DNA of 64,000 nt from Pagrus major (GCF_040436345.1 NC_133233.1:6035492-6099491), one strand, 5' to 3'. Shown: positions 37,621 through 50,565, numbered from the stretch's first letter. Notes: generated by a model from the letters alone, not told the origin. Numbers and translations: made by a program.

Positions 37621-38599
37621 TTTTTTCCAAACAAATCTTTATTGTAAATCCAGTAACATTCTGCATGTCAGCCACGGACACGGGGGGCGGGGGACAAAGC
37701 GTTATAAAAACCATCACTTGATTGTCCACAAGATATTAAAACTGTTTGATCATGAATCCTGATGTTGCTGGACAGTTCTGTGGTTCATCAGACACGTGTA
37801 GACATCTGCAGAATATACAAGACAGCTCAAGAAATTTAAAAAATCCCATAGACAGTTTTTCCACAAGCTTTTCTTCTTTCTTTCTTCCTTCCTTCTAAGT
37901 CAGCAACTCAAAATAGTTGTTAACTGCAATTGCTGTGGCTTCTTTGAAGTTTGCTGTCTGCTGTAATGCAAAACATCTTGTCGAACATTTTTGTTAATAG
38001 CTATTATATATAGCCTAGCACCTGTGGTTTGACTTCCAGCATCCATGAATGCAGCAGCAGATATTAACCAGACAAATGTATATAAAAAAGTGATTCAAAC
38101 AACTGAATGTTGACATGAATATTTTGCATTCATGACGAATATATAAATTAATATAATACAAATGGCTTTATCACAATTTATTAATTAGAGTCCAAACTAA
38201 AATGCAATAAATTAAAAGCCTAAAAATAAGAATGAATCAATGAAAACTTGACACGTACCTGTCACTTTGTCACGCACACCACTAAATTGTCCCTTTAACT
38301 AAACAAATATGATCAAAAAGAGGATGTTTCCAGGCCTTCTTATATTATAAGAACAAGTTTCAAGTCCTTATTGTGTTACCTCATTTACTCGCTTTACTCT
38401 TTAAGATAATCTTGCAGAATTATTTCATAAAAAACTGGTGTGGAAATGTCAGAAATTTAACAAAAAAACTAAATATTGCAAAAAAAGTTTTTACACTTAA
38501 GTAGCTTAATTAGCTGTGGGGCTATGTGACCTTATGACCTGATGGGATTCTGCCCACACTGCATCCTCGGACGACAGGACTCGACCGGATTCCGTCGCT

Positions 38600-38890
38600 T
38601 TGCAGTAAACATGGCTGGACACCAGACTGGGTCTGAACACTGGGTCTGAAGGCCAGTTTGAAGACAGGGGATACATACAGAGGTGATTTACAGGCCTATG
38701 ACTCTGGGGACAAGAAGAAAAGGCAGGCGGGGACGAGAGAGAGGGAGTCGGACATCAGCAGCGGGTGAAACGACATGTAGAGTAGAATATTTTCACGTGT
38801 TATGCTGAGAATTGAGGATTTATTTGGACCAAACCAGAAGTGACCGTGGAAAGGCAAACCAAGACTGTTTTGGTGAATTTGAATGAAGTT
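38600..38890 (+). repeat. Dispersed repeat, plus-orientation copy (partner at 62340-62620)
   Basis: Words such as ggtgatttacag, 'ggcaggcggggac', 'catgtagag' and 'ttggaccaaacca..aaccaagactgttttggtga' recur in the same order on the minus strand at 62340-62620. Class and ends are unresolved. Confidence 0.6.
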
Positions 38891-40934
38891 TGTTTGAGAT
38901 GAGTTTGACGTCCGATTTAAGCTTGTGTTAACTGCTTATCTCAATGCTTCCAAATCCTAATATTCTCATAACAGTAGTGAAATTCTAATTCACTTTTTTT
39001 CTATGCCAAAAAAATCCTAGAAATGTAGCTTAAATTTGTGCTTTCCTTCTTAAACAGTTTAGGGAATCCTTTTTAACACCCAACTAGTTTATAAGGTCAC
39101 ACACCCTGTGAAGATTATGACCTGTGAACATGCTTCCTTCCTTCCATCTTTACTTAGTGTATCTTTCCTCTTCTATTTCCAGCTGTGTTTTTATCATCAA
39201 TCTGTTATCATCAAACACATCACTTCATTTAAACCTCTGTGTCAGCCCCACAGTGTGACTCCGGTATGGAAATGTTGCATATATTGGAATAATCTGATTC
39301 AACACTACACCCTGTTTTGACAGCTATGAATATCCTATGAAAATGAGTCAGTGACACAGCAGAATGTTTCCAGTGGTGTATAATGAAATATGTAACAGTA
39401 AACACATTTGTACTGAGGGGATGTATTTTTGGACCAGACGTCGGGCAGCTGAGACAAGCTTGAGCCCTTATTTCCTGCCTTCTAAATCACACCCTCTTAT
39501 CACACTGAACAAAATAAAAATAAAACAAATTGCTCTTTGTAAAATTACATTTTAAAACTTTCACTATAATGTTTGAACATGTTGATCTGTTGAAGGGGTT
39601 GTGGCTTGGCAAGCGACTTCACTCATATTAGATTGTTCCCATTTAACAGTTAGTGGAGTGCTATTTGCTTCGGCATTGTTACATGTTTCCTGTAAAAGAA
39701 AAAAAATGCAGCAAGCGAGGGACTTATCGCAGATATTGATTGGTGCCTATGGTAGCGCTATAGGCAAGTCCACACGTATACAGGTATGTGTAAAAATGTC
39801 TGCCACACAAAGGAGATGAGCCAAACTACCCTGGTTCTTCTGTCTACACATAAACACTGAAAATGGTGTTTCTGAATATCTTCACCCTGGCAGGAGTTTT
39901 CCAAAAGCTCAGTTTTCAGTTACCTGAAACGCTGTTAACGTGTGTACGGAAGGTCAAAACCATAGAAAAAGCTTTGTTTTAAGAAATACCTGTGTATGTG
40001 TGTAGAGGGCCTAAAATACCTTTTAAAAATACCTATAAAATGACTATTTGCCATTGTTGGGCCTAATGCATACAGGTGAGATAAAGCAACACAGGAGGAA
40101 CAAGACAATTGGTATAAAAACACTTAAACATCAATTTTGACTTCCTGGGAACCATAAGAATACATTTTCTTGCATGGCATATAAAGGACATTTTTATACA
40201 GCATTTTTCCAGAATTTGAACACTGTAAACTGTATTCATTTAGTAAGCAGTTAAGAGTTAAACTGAACTTTTATGATCCTGCCACTCATTAAGCAAGTAT
40301 GTGTTTGAGTGCACGCATGTGTGGGTGATTTTATGTGCATGGTGCATGGTGATGTGTGTCCCTGCTGGTATGCCAACAATCCCATTCCTCTTTGTCCACT
40401 TCTCAAAATAACCCCCCACCCCAGCAGCAGCTGAGACAAAACTTCAGACAGACAGACAGTCTCCACAAAACAGAGAGAGAGAGAGAGAGAGACAGGCATT
40501 ACAGGACAAAGAGATGGGAGAAACATTTGAATCGCCTAACACAGGAGGATATTAGCTGGTCTCATATCATCTGTGACCAGAGCTTAATAACACCTGATCC
40601 TACACTTGACATACTACAACTTTTTTGTGTTTTTTTTAATTGGACCCATCCTGCCAGGTCAACCACTGTCTTTTTAAGCCTCCTGTTTTCAACACAGGCT
40701 TTATAAATGTGTTGATTTGACCCAGATGATCCGACTCAGACTCCACACAGCCTCTCCAGAGCCACAGAGGACATTTATACATGTAGAGCTGATTTTGGAG
40801 CCTGAGCAGGACTCCGCATGATGAATAAAGTGATCATCACATGTAAAATTGATGTAGTGTCCCTTTACCTGGAAACATTTGTCCTTAGAAATGAAGAGGC
40901 GGTTCACGATTTACTTGACCTGTTAAAAAAATCC

Positions 40935-41768
40935 GTAACACTCGACAAAAATGTGAGTAGTTCCTAAGGAGAAATGAATCAGGAACTATTTGATGATTGA
41001 TGAATCGTTAATAAGTAATTTCCTGAGTTACTAGAGAACAGACTGGCAGATAATACATTAATGGGGCCGCCCCTAATACATTTCGGGGCAGTAGAGCGGG
41101 TTGTCCAGTAATCGGAGGGTTCGAATCCCTGGCTCCCCCAACTGCATGTTGAAGTATCCTTGAACCCCAAATTTCCATTTTCCATAAATCATTATGTAAT
41201 TATTAGTTCATAAATATCTGTGAATCAACATACATACCGCTTTCTTCATGAGTTGTTATCGATAAAGTATCAAACAGCTGAATGGCACGAACTAGCGACT
41301 TCTCATTAATTGCAAATGACTTAATCATTAGCTACTGTTTTTGTGCCCCCTCAAGTAAAGTGATACATCATACTGAATGGTAATAAATAATCCCAAGTAG
41401 CTGGTAGTTTCACTTTACTTGAAGGGGCACAAAAAGTGTCACTAATAATCAATTAATTAATAATTGATGAGCTGTCAATTGTTTGTGCCACTCAGTGGCT
41501 GGTTCATAGTTAATCAGGAACAACTCATGAAGAAAGTGGAGAGTATGTTGATTCACAGATATTTATGAACTAATCATTACCTAATGATTCATTAATGTAG
41601 TATCTCCCAGTCTGTTCTCTAGTAACTCATCATCTACAATATTGTCCTCGATTCAGTAATTCAGGAATTACTCATTAAAAATTCAATACTTATCAAGTCA
41701 TTCCTGATTCATTTCTCACGCGCTCCTTAAGAGCTACTCACATTTTAGCGTACCTTATTGGAAAGTGT
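40935..41768. mobile_element. Large palindromic (fold-back) element of about 830 bp
   Basis: The left part (from about 40935) and the right part (to about 41768) are inverted copies of one another. Shared words include aaatgtgagtagytcytaag, 'gagttactagagaacagact', 'gttcataaatatctgtgaat' and 'caagtaaagtg'. The arms meet near 41365-41412. The left arm is interrupted by a SINE fragment (about 41063-41175). No coding potential. It resembles fold-back MITEs that begin gtaacactt in fish. Confidence 0.75.
41063..41175 (+). mobile_element. Truncated tRNA-derived SINE nested in the palindromic element
   Basis: Carries 'cagtagagcgggttgtcc', the B box ggttcgaatccc, and 'ttgaagtatccttgaacccc', the same order as the SINE at 47246-47455. 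It interrupts only the left arm of the palindrome, so it inserted after the palindrome formed. Confidence 0.65.
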
Positions 41769-43853
41769 TTTTATATGCAGTTGGACGCAGTTACTGTCTG
41801 TCTGTATGATCCAACAGGTCCTTTGCCCTCTGGTAGTGATAACAAAGAAAGGACACAAATATGAACATTATGGTTAAAACATGCACAACAGTTTTAACAT
41901 ATGAATGATAAATAAAAACTAATGATATACATTTTCAAAGCACTTCCATGGCATGTATCCACCACATCTAGGCTGCAACTGATAAGACCAGACAAGAAAT
42001 TATTCAAGAAACCACTAGGTGGAGACACCTTACCAACTAAGTTCCCAGGCTTATTGTTTAATCAGAACTGTATACGTTTTTCATCCTTTAAAAAATAGAA
42101 ATTTGTTGTATTAATGCAGAAATATCAACATGTTGTTTGTCACACTGATTTTTGCAGATTATCTTTGTAGTTATTTTTGTATTATCTGTATATTTAAATA
42201 TAGACCCTATATTTACTGTCACTATACTATTATTTGTGATCCAGTGTCCTGTTGAACCTGTGTATAGACATTATATATCTCTTGCAAAACATTTTAAATA
42301 CAATACAAATGTAAATATATAGGCTTTTATTTGTCAGTATATTTTTTTGGCTGCTTTTGACAGTATGTCTTCATCAATTTCAGACTGTCTATTAAGTTAC
42401 AGAGAGATTTCACAACACAGAAGCTCAATGATTAAAGGGCATTTTAGCATGAGTGACATAAAATTTTACACTGATATGTGTAAGCTATTGTCGAGTTTAT
42501 ATGTGTAAAAAGTACAACATTGCAGTTGTAGAATGTATAAACTGTCTCATGTTCACTGCTTTCCTATAGTTTTTTCTGTTGTGACGTCAGGACCGTCATT
42601 GCCATGGAAATTGCTATAGGAATGCTTGTTACCCAATTCACATTGTTTTTTGTCCTCTCTTCTAACGCTGTTCATTCATCCATGCATGCATTGCTTTCAT
42701 GTTATTCCTCTTTTACCATGCAAACTGTAAAACATTGGCACACACTTATAAAAAGGGTTTTTAGAACAGTTGTTGGCCGGATTCCTTTTTCCCCACTCCA
42801 AAACACTCATTATTTACCGCTCACACAAACCCACTTTTCCACTGCAATGTCCACCTCTATCCTAACAGTTATATTTAACTTTCAGTGTGTGTTAATTGTT
42901 GTTGAATACAGAAGAGCTTCAATTAAAATCAAATCCAAAACAAACAATATGATCAACAGTTTGATTTATTCTGCACTTCATTACATCTTTTGGCTGAGAA
43001 CTATAAAGTTACACTGGTATGTAAGGAATGCGTACATAAAAGACAAAGCAGCTACATGTGCTGTTGATATTGAGTACACTGTGTCATATTGTATATAATG
43101 TTAGGTTTCCAGGGGTGATTGCCCAGCCAGGAGGTATCCTGGACTGTTTGCAGGGAAGGATCCGGAGTCAGGCTGTTTGCTCTGTAAGGCCTGTTGTCTT
43201 TCCAGTAAAAACATTCCCACAGTGGGGGCAAGCAGAGCACGCTGAGGGCCAGCAATTTACCACAAGCATGGCGGATACAGAGCATCCTGCATCCTGGATG
43301 CTCGCTGCTGCTAAACCTCAACCATGGAGACCCAACATGGGATTACAGGAGCTCTCAAGGCCCCTTATGCCCCACACCGCCTCCCCTTACTCCTGTCAGG
43401 TTGCATGTGTGGTTTGATTTGGTGTGGTACATTAACTTTAACATTAAGATTATCTGTGCATGTGTATGATTTGGGTAATATGTATTGCAGCATGAAAGAT
43501 TGGAGAGAAGCAGCGACAGACATTTAGAGCAGTTCATGCAATAAGTCTCATTTTATATGAGAAAATGTAGGATTTCAAGTTATAAATGACCAGCTATGGC
43601 AGTCATCATTTATGAAAAAAACAATGGGGACACAAAACCTCTCTTCTTCTTATCTGTCATTTTTTACATGGATCATGTTCTGTTTAATATTTAGATATTA
43701 CAAAGAATTTTTATAAGGTTTTCACATTGTAAAACATTACTAAGAATAAATCTGACTACATGTAACTGAAGTGATCATTTTAATTCTGAGATTCCCGATT
43801 TGCAATTAACCTAAACGGAGCAAAAATTATATTTGCTCTAAAAAACGGCAGCT

Positions 43854-44123
43854 CTAGACTCCTGCATATGTGCCATTGTAAAAGAATGGCTTGTCTGTCA
43901 CACAGTGACCTATGATCTCAGGTGTCCACCTCTGGACCTTGGGCTTGCCATCCTTGCCCGGCCGAACAATGATGGTGCTTTTAGATGCCAGCGAAGGGTC
44001 TTCGTTGAAGAAGTTGAAGGGTCGGAGGAAAAAGCCAACTGCGTTGCCGGGTGTTGCCGTGTTGGGGATGTCCTCTGAGTGAGGCACATGCAGGAAGCCC
44101 ACTGTCACCCAGGCAACCAGGTC
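43854..44123 (-). CDS. aoc1: aoc1 last coding exon (third Cu histidine and C-terminus)
   Basis: Acceptor gtgtgcag, then [18 protein letters not shown] with the third copper ligand (His664). The conserved [10 protein letters not shown] stretch, one late Cys and the YNGTY ending follow, closed by TAG at 43854-43856. An ATTAAA on the minus strand near 43780 may be the polyadenylation signal. Confidence 0.92.
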   Translation of the reverse strand, partial: DLVAWVTVGFLHVPHSEDIPNTATPGNAVGFFLRPFNFFNEDPSLASKSTIIVRPGKDGKPKVQRWTPEIIGHCVTDKPFFYNGTYAGV

Positions 44124-47100
44124 CTGCACACAGAAGAGTCAACATTACATGAGGTTTTTAGAGTAGGACACATAACAGGTAGTTTTTATCTTGTTTTAGT
44201 TTTTATGTTCATCTGTTTGCACTTGAAAGTGCAAACAGACGAAAATGTCAGCATTTGTGAGTCACCATGATGGTGCTGACCAGAACCGATGAACAGATTA
44301 TTTTAGGAAGAGCAAATGTGAACCATTGACGTAAATCCTCAGAAAACACGCTGCTCCTAAAATGTAAACCACATTTCTAGGGAGCTAGATGCAACATCAC
44401 AAAGGATGGTGTCCATAATTTGACTTTAATCATAACTCACCCTTAAAATTCCAGAAACCATGTAACAAAAATGATAATTGAACCATCACCGTGGTTGGTG
44501 ATCATAAGATGATATTATACAATCAAATAAGGTTCTGGATACATTTTTTCTCACTGATTTTTAAAGTTATTGGTGCTTGTTGCTAGTTTTCATTAATGTC
44601 CTGTGTCCAGGGGTGCCCTGTGCTGTGAAAAAAAATGATAGATTTAATGATTTTACCAAACAGTTTGAAATAGGGTATGTTGGATATTTCAGTGGAATGC
44701 TTTTTAGGTCCAAGGAATAGTTCAGCATATTGGAAAGTAGGTTTTAACACTTATAAAGCAAGCATTGTTTAATAAATGGTTTATAAAGTATTTCATTGTT
44801 TGTTAATAGTCAAATAACTATTAACTAAAGTTTAGTGAACTATAAATGTAACTTTTATCAATGGTAGTTATTATAAAATGTACTTTATTTTACTTATTTA
44901 CTTGAATATTTATCTCTAATTTCTGTCTGACTTTCACAAATACTGTGGTCAAAACTTATGTCCCCTGATTTGAATCCTTTAAGCTTTATTATGAAAATTT
45001 GTGTTGTGTATAAACAGGGAATGCAGATGCATCTGGACTGTACCTGGTTCACTATGTCTTCATTGTTGCGAATGTAGTCCTCAAAGGACACTACAGGTTC
45101 CCAGGGGTTGTTCTGGGTGTAAATGCTGCTGCTGGTCGCTTCGCTATCTTTATGACGAGTCACAGCCAGAGGATACCTGCAGGGAAGAGTGTTTCATACT
45201 CACTATGTTACTTTGACATCTGACTGGAAAAGGATTCAGTACTTCTCCTTACATCAGTTTATCTTAGTTGTTTTCATTTTGTCCAACTTTTTTTTTCTTG
45301 TTCAGTCAAACAGAGCTTATTGAACACAGTGATCTTCCCCTGGGAAATGAGGAACACAGTTGTTTCCAGAGTCAGGTGCAAACACTTAAAGACAAAGACA
45401 ACACTGTAAAAAGCGTTCTTTGATGGTTAGCTGCACCTCTGTTGCCTCCATAAACTTAACCATACTTTGGCCAACAAAATTCCAATCAAGAGATTAACCT
45501 CCTGAACCCCACTGATCCTCTGTTGTTTCAATCATTACAAACTATGTTGTCACCACAATTATATGTGCAAACTTTCTTAAAATGCATTTAAATAATGCAC
45601 ATTCAAATTCTACTGAAGATACCAATGTGTCAAGAGATAACATATATGATTGATTTTAGGGGAAATGTGTCTAATATGTTGGATGAGACATTTGGAATGG
45701 TGGCACCCATAAAAAATAGTATCTGAGGTTTTAAAACTTTGATCCAAGTTATACATTTATATTTTTCCAACAACAAAAGGGGTGAATTTTTTATTACCTT
45801 GACCAACTGATGCCATTCTCCTCTCTCCAGCCTCTTGGAAGGACACTGTGGGCATGTGAGTTAAACTGAATACGGTAACTCTTCTCGTGCCCCCACTTAT
45901 TTTTCTCATTGGGGTTCTTAAAGTGCACATAGCGGGGGAACTTTTTGCCGAAGCGAAAAGCTGCAGATCGCTCGGTCTTGTGCTCAGTCCTGTGGAGTTT
46001 GGACTGGACGACAAAATTATCCGGGCTCCAGGGGTTTGTGAAATTGACAAATTTCAGATCCAACGTCTCAAAGCTGTTCTCGCGCCCTGTGTCACAGTGA
46101 AGGAAAAGAGGGTTTCAGAAAAGTTCTAAGCAGTCTGTTGAGATACTATACAAACATTCACTTTTGCATCACAAATCTCCATTGCTTTTTCTTTTAAATC
46201 AGAGGAGAATTGAATGCACTGTAATAGTAGTAGAAGTGACAGACGGGTTTAACAAGATTAAGTTATCGTCTTTGCATGGCACAAAGCCTAGATCATAGAT
46301 TGCCTTGATCACACATTTCAACAGAACTGTCTCACAGAATTTATAGGCCAAGATTGACTCCTTTATGACAGGGTAAAGTCCAGAAAGCCATCCATTTTAT
46401 CTGGACATCAATAAAAAACTTGGTCAAAGCAAGTTTCTTTGCGCCTTTCTTTCATCTTACTGCACTGCTTTCACAGCTTCAAATTGATATCAAAGCTCTT
46501 TGAAATGCTGTGGTGTTGAAAGGTGATATACAAATAAACGTCCTTTACCTTTCCTTCAAAATACACAATATAAACAAAATAATAAAGTTTGTTTTTCCAC
46601 TTTTCTTGGAAGACCACATTGTAGGCATTCTGATTACCCATTGTCTTTTGTGAATATTGGAAGAAAAAACACTGGATCATATTTATGACCAGAGTCAATG
46701 TTTATGAGATTCTCACTTTCTTCAATATATGCACATGGCAATGGCTGTATGATCAGCTCAGTCTCACACCAAAGTGAATAATAGACCTGCTGATCCACCA
46801 GACAACAACGTGAGTTTCACAGTTTGCCTAGTTGCGAAAAGTTCATGTGTTTATGAAGGTGCAATACCAGCAGGGGGCGATAATGACAGGAGCTAAGGAT
46901 TAATGTAGTATAAAGAGCCAGAAAGTGCATATCAGGACAAGGTTGGGGTTTGTTGAGTGGTTCAGAGGTCTTACCAGGATTCAAGACTTGTGTGAAGCTA
47001 ATAGTTAGTGGTGACTGTTTCAAGGAAGTAGTATTGTTTTCAAACATGGGCGAGGCCATATGCGACCATGACACTGTGGACCAATGGGTCTATTACATTT

Positions 47101-49036
47101 CTTTAGTGTGATAACATGTTGGTATGGTATAGGATTGAGGTTACAGCTAACAAATGATGGTGATGGTATGGTAAGAGTTTGGCAACTAAAACACTTGGAG
47201 AAATATTGTTACAGTTAATAAAAAAGCAAGTGTAAATTGTAGTCGGGCAGGGCGGCTGTGGCTCATGAGGTGGAGTGGTCGTCCACCGGTTGAAAGGTTG
47301 ATGGTTTGATCCCCAACCCCTGCAGTCTACATGTTGATGTGTCCCTGGGCTGATAGATAGTGATACTCAAGCTACTAAACCCCAAATGGTTCCTGGTGGC
47401 TCTTCCATCAGTGTGAGTGTGTATGAATGGTTGTTGCTTCTGATGAACAGGTGGAAGCCCCAGCTGTAAAACCTAACTAGGTGATTGGACCATAATACTC
47501 ACCAGCAATATCCAGGTCCACTTTATAATGGATGAGGTGTGTGTGCAGGTTACCCAGCACATGGTTGTACACCTTGGTACCATAGTGAAGTCCGTTAGGT
47601 GTAAAGAAAGTGGCGTGGATGTATCCAGTAGCGCTGACCTTAACCTCCACCACTCCATTCTGGTAGAAGAGGAAGTCCCAGATGTAATCATAGTTGTAAA
47701 CTGTCGAGGTCGTCCGCAACACCAGCACAGTGTTCTCCAGCCCTCCATAGAAGTTGTATCCCCCTTGGGAGTTGGAGTTGAAATGTCTTCTCAAAGGCAT
47801 AGCAGTGGTCATTTCGAAAATACAGAGTGCGTTTTTGTGGTGCACAGGTTTGTCTGTGTCATAGTAGTGGTAGAGGTCAACAAAGGTGGCAATTTCTGGA
47901 CAGTCGATTCCAGGCGCCAGCTCAAAGGTTGAGGTGCCCATTGCCCAGCCAGCATCGATGTACTTTGTTTGCATGGCAGCAGGGGTGTCACCAGAATAGA
48001 AGGCAATAGCTTCTTGGAGGCTGATCTCATAGGCAATCCTTTCTCCATTAAAACGGAGGTCAAAGACTTGAAGTCCGGCTGATGAGCGGACTCGGTAAGA
48101 GAAAGACCATCCAGCATATTCAACAAAATTGTGGTCAATGTGATAGCGAGGCCCCTGGGGCTCGACAAGCTTTGGCCCATGGATATCAGTGGGAGTGTTG
48201 CTCTGACCGCGGGGGATGTAGGTGGAGTAGAGGTCATTTTCATCATGATCGGGCAGTTTGACCTTCTCCACACCTCCCGATTCATAACTTTCTACCAGTT
48301 CCTCAACACTGTCAAAGTACATGCTGTTGTACCAGACCTTCTCAACAGTCCACTTTTCTGGATCCAGGTCCTTGTGGTTGACCAATACCTCAAACCCAAC
48401 TGGGTGGATGAAATAACCCTCCACAAACTTCTGCAACATGATCCAGCTTGTCCTCTCACCTGGACCCACCCCACGAGGGGCTATGTCTGAGAACGTCAGG
48501 CACCGGTCAGAGCAATTAGTGAAGGAAAACCCTCCTGTGGTCTCAAACAGGAGCTTGTGAGCTTTGGTGGTGATCTTGGTGAGGATGTCAATGATATGTT
48601 CATACTCTACAGCTGTAATAGGCCTTGACTCAAACTCGATAGGCTTATCCCCCTTAAACGTCTTGACTCTGTGGGACTTTGGAGATGGCAGAGGACTCAC
48701 AATGTACTCAGTGATGTTGGGCTTGGCCTGGTTCCCGAACTGGATGATCACACGGGCTTCACGTTGGGGTTTGGCCTGTCCACGGTCCAGAGCTCTCAGG
48801 GCTTCATGCTTTCTTGGCAGGTGGAGTTCCATCAGTAGGATGTTGTTCTTCTTCAGAGACTTGCTGCGAGCATTAGTGAGCTGCAGCTCTGGAATGCCAT
48901 GCAGGTAGGCCCTGACAGCTTTCATCTCACGTACAGTGAGGTCGGAAAACATTGGGGCACCATGATGAGCCCACTCTCTTGATCTGGAAGCACTACAACC
49001 AGCCAAGCAGACCAGCAGTAGACAAAGAAGCTTCAT
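43854..49036 (-). CDS. aoc1: Diamine oxidase (copper-containing amine oxidase 1), complete gene
   Basis: Secreted copper/topaquinone amine oxidase that oxidatively deaminates histamine and polyamines to an aldehyde, ammonia and hydrogen peroxide. Coding exons 49036-47503, 46086-45798, 45176-45044 and 44123-43854 join in phases 1, 2 and 0 without a break to 741 residues (human AOC1: 751). Residues 1-17 form a signal peptide. Seen in the sequence: topaquinone precursor Tyr449 in the VYNYDY motif, catalytic base Asp361 in YIDAGW, copper ligands His498 and His500 (LHTH) and His664 (FLHVPH). Similarity to AOC1 rather than AOC2/3 is strong throughout, including the C-terminal Cys and FxYNGTY ending. 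A 5' UTR intron is indicated by an acceptor ending two bases before the ATG. It is transcribed away from sspo. I see no disruption. Confidence 0.95.
44124..45043 (-). other. aoc1 intron 3 with part of an interspersed repeat
   Basis: Contains at 44741-44890 one half of a repeat that is more complete at 54070-54400, sharing 'taataaatggtttataaag', 'atttcattgttt' and 'ggtagttattataaa'. Nothing else is recognised. Confidence 0.5.
45044..45176 (-). CDS. aoc1: aoc1 coding exon 3
   Basis: From acceptor ctgcag to donor CAG|gtacag; 133 bp finishing Arg608 and encoding [12 protein letters not shown] through the NNEDIVNQ segment, in line with the AOC1 sequence before the third copper ligand. Confidence 0.9.
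45798..46086 (-). CDS. aoc1: aoc1 coding exon 2
   Basis: Runs from acceptor gacacag (ending at 46087) to donor AAG|gtaata, completing Gly512 and adding residues 513-607. The reading contains FTNPWSP and the [10 protein letters not shown] segment, both typical of the AOC1 catalytic domain. Confidence 0.9.
46087..47502 (-). other. aoc1 intron 1 containing a SINE
   Basis: Non-coding; it holds the tRNA-derived SINE at 47246-47455. Nothing else recognised. The intron between exons 2 and 3 (45177-45797) likewise shows nothing I can name. Confidence 0.5.
47246..47455 (+). mobile_element. tRNA-derived SINE in aoc1 intron 1
   Basis: Begins ggcggctgtggctcatgagg (A-box-like), with a B-box-like ggtttgatcccc about 50 bases on. 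Then come the family body words 'tgttgatgtgtcc', 'aaaccccaaatg' and 'gctcttccatcagtgtgag'. I recognise this arrangement as a common teleost SINE. It lies antisense to aoc1. Confidence 0.7.
47503..49036 (-). CDS. aoc1: aoc1 coding exon 1 (signal peptide, N-terminal domains, topaquinone site, first two Cu histidines)
   Basis: A single 1534-bp exon encodes residues 1-511 plus one base and ends at GCTG|gtgagt. It holds the signal peptide, both small N-terminal amine-oxidase domains and most of the catalytic domain, including Asp361, Tyr449, His498 and His500. A very large first coding exon followed by three small ones is, as I recall, the usual AOC gene layout. The acceptor attacag ends at 49039, two bases before the start ATG. 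Confidence 0.93.
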
Positions 49037-49563
49037 GGCTGTAATATAATGAGAAGAGAATATCCAGCATTAATAAAGTGAATGAAGGCGGAACATTTTT
49101 TAACCCAAACTTTTTCTTAGATTTATGCTCCTGTAAATGAAGGAATCAAAAACTAGAGTAATTCCTCTACTTGGCTCTCCTTTTTTCTTCCTCTTATCAA
49201 ATCCCGATAAGCAATTCTTTCTTGTTCCCTTTACTCTATTTGCTTTTATTATATTACAATCTCTTTTACTTCTCCACAGGAACACAATCAGTATGTACCA
49301 GCCTCTGCTGTAACACACTCACAGTCACCATTGTCCTTCTCTATGCTCTATCTCCCTGCAATGTTTGTGCTGCACATTAATGAGATAGAAAAAGTTCTCA
49401 ATGCAATTTGTCACATTCTTCAGGATTCATTAGATTTTATAACATGCTTGCATAATTATATTTTTGTAATATTATTGTGATACATGATGTACTGACTATG
49501 GAGTAGTTGAAAAACACTTGCAGCTCTATATCAGGAACAAAGAAATAAACCAAGCTACTGTAC

Positions 49564-49690
49564 CTGCAGTCGTCCTCCTGCTTCAAGCACTTTGCGCAAC
49601 TAGTGTGATCAGTCCAGTCGACCTGCTTCACCAAATGAAGAAAACTCTCTAACGTAAACAAGGATCAATGGACTGCTGCTTATGTTTAAC
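49564..49690 (-). promoter_or_regulatory. Probable non-coding first exon and promoter of aoc1
   Basis: A good donor on the minus strand (CTGCAG|gtacag, exon end 49564) could join the 5' UTR acceptor just before the aoc1 ATG. On the minus strand a CCAAT box (ccaatcag, near 49715-49722) precedes an AT-rich ttaaacata stretch (about 49680-49690), a plausible TATA-like element. The start site is not proven. Confidence 0.4.
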
Positions 49691-50339
49691 CTCCTACTTT
49701 GCTGTGACGGAGGCTGATTGGCCAACAGTGGGTTGTAAATATGATGAAATAACAGGTGCCATTTTAGGTAATGCTGCTGATAAACTGTGCCAGAAAGTCA
49801 CATCGTCTTAGTCAGTCCAGTAATATGCTAAGGTGAAGACATGCAACGCTGAGATCTAATAATACCAAGGTGGAAAAATGGACTTTATTGTAAGCAGTGC
49901 AAGTGATCCCAAAGTCAAGTGCATTAGTTTAGGGAACAGGTTAAATATTTATGTTGTGTATTTTGAATCAAAATAAAAGTAATAATAGTTGTAAGAAGGA
50001 TTTAGATTGATAGCATTAATGATCTTCCGTAGAAAATTGCTTTTGTTCAAATGTGGTTATTTCTTTACTAATATAATACCTGCTGATGGGAAAATGAAAT
50101 TAATTTGGAATTGATGCATGGGAAATTGTAAAAAAGAAGTGTTTACAATGGGAAATCTCAGGTTATTCAGACTGTAGTTTGAATTTAGCAATAATATGTC
50201 AGATACCATTAAGGTGCTATTAGCCACAAGCCACCAACTCTGTAAAAGTTTTGAGGCTTCATAAAAGCAGAATACTGTGGATTACTATAACATCACCCCA
50301 TGGAAAATGTATGCATTGCCCCCCCCCCCACATGCTGAT

Positions 50340-50560
50340 GGAAAGTCAGGTGAAGTTTTGTAGTCCAACAAAAAGGTTTCTGGAGCTGTTGGAGCATTCA
50401 CCTCAACAACTGAAGTAGCTGGAGACTTGTTTTAAAACATAGAAAGCAACCAAATAACAAACAAACAAACATAACAAAACATAAAATGGCTCCATCTGCT
50501 TGCAGAATTCAGAATCCAGAGATCCCAAAATGATTTGACGACATTAACACCCTTTTCTTC
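50340..50560 (+). mobile_element. Partial MITE, relative of the fold-back element at 54660-55130
   Basis: Shares 'gtcaggtgaagttttgtagtcc', 'tttctggagct' and 'caactgaagtagctgg' with one arm of the element at 54660-55130, then diverges. The second arm is missing. Confidence 0.55.
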
Positions 50561-50565
50561 AGAGT

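Larger units (their letters stand above)
34624..43853. other. Intergenic region between the zinc-finger gene and aoc1
   Basis: No convincing coding exon. Besides the LTR, MITE, palindromic element and promoter-like patch listed separately, there is a (GA)n run (40471-40492). A GC-richer patch at 43090-43400 is discussed as a finding. The open frame at 42604-43098 (164 codons) has no recognisable domain, and I regard it as chance. The rest is AT-rich with nothing I can name. Confidence 0.5.

Noticed and set aside
37478..37729. Minus-strand frame near 37.5 kb as a coding first exon of the zinc-finger gene
   Set aside because: The zinc-finger exon has an in-frame stop just upstream of its ATG, so no upstream exon can extend the protein; any first exon must be non-coding.
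42604..43098. 164-codon plus-strand open frame with a hydrophobic start
   Set aside because: No recognisable domain, no splice context and typical AT-rich composition. The length is only modestly above chance for this window.
47528..48908. Plus-strand open frames opposite aoc1 exon 1
   Set aside because: These are shadows of the strongly supported aoc1 coding frame.
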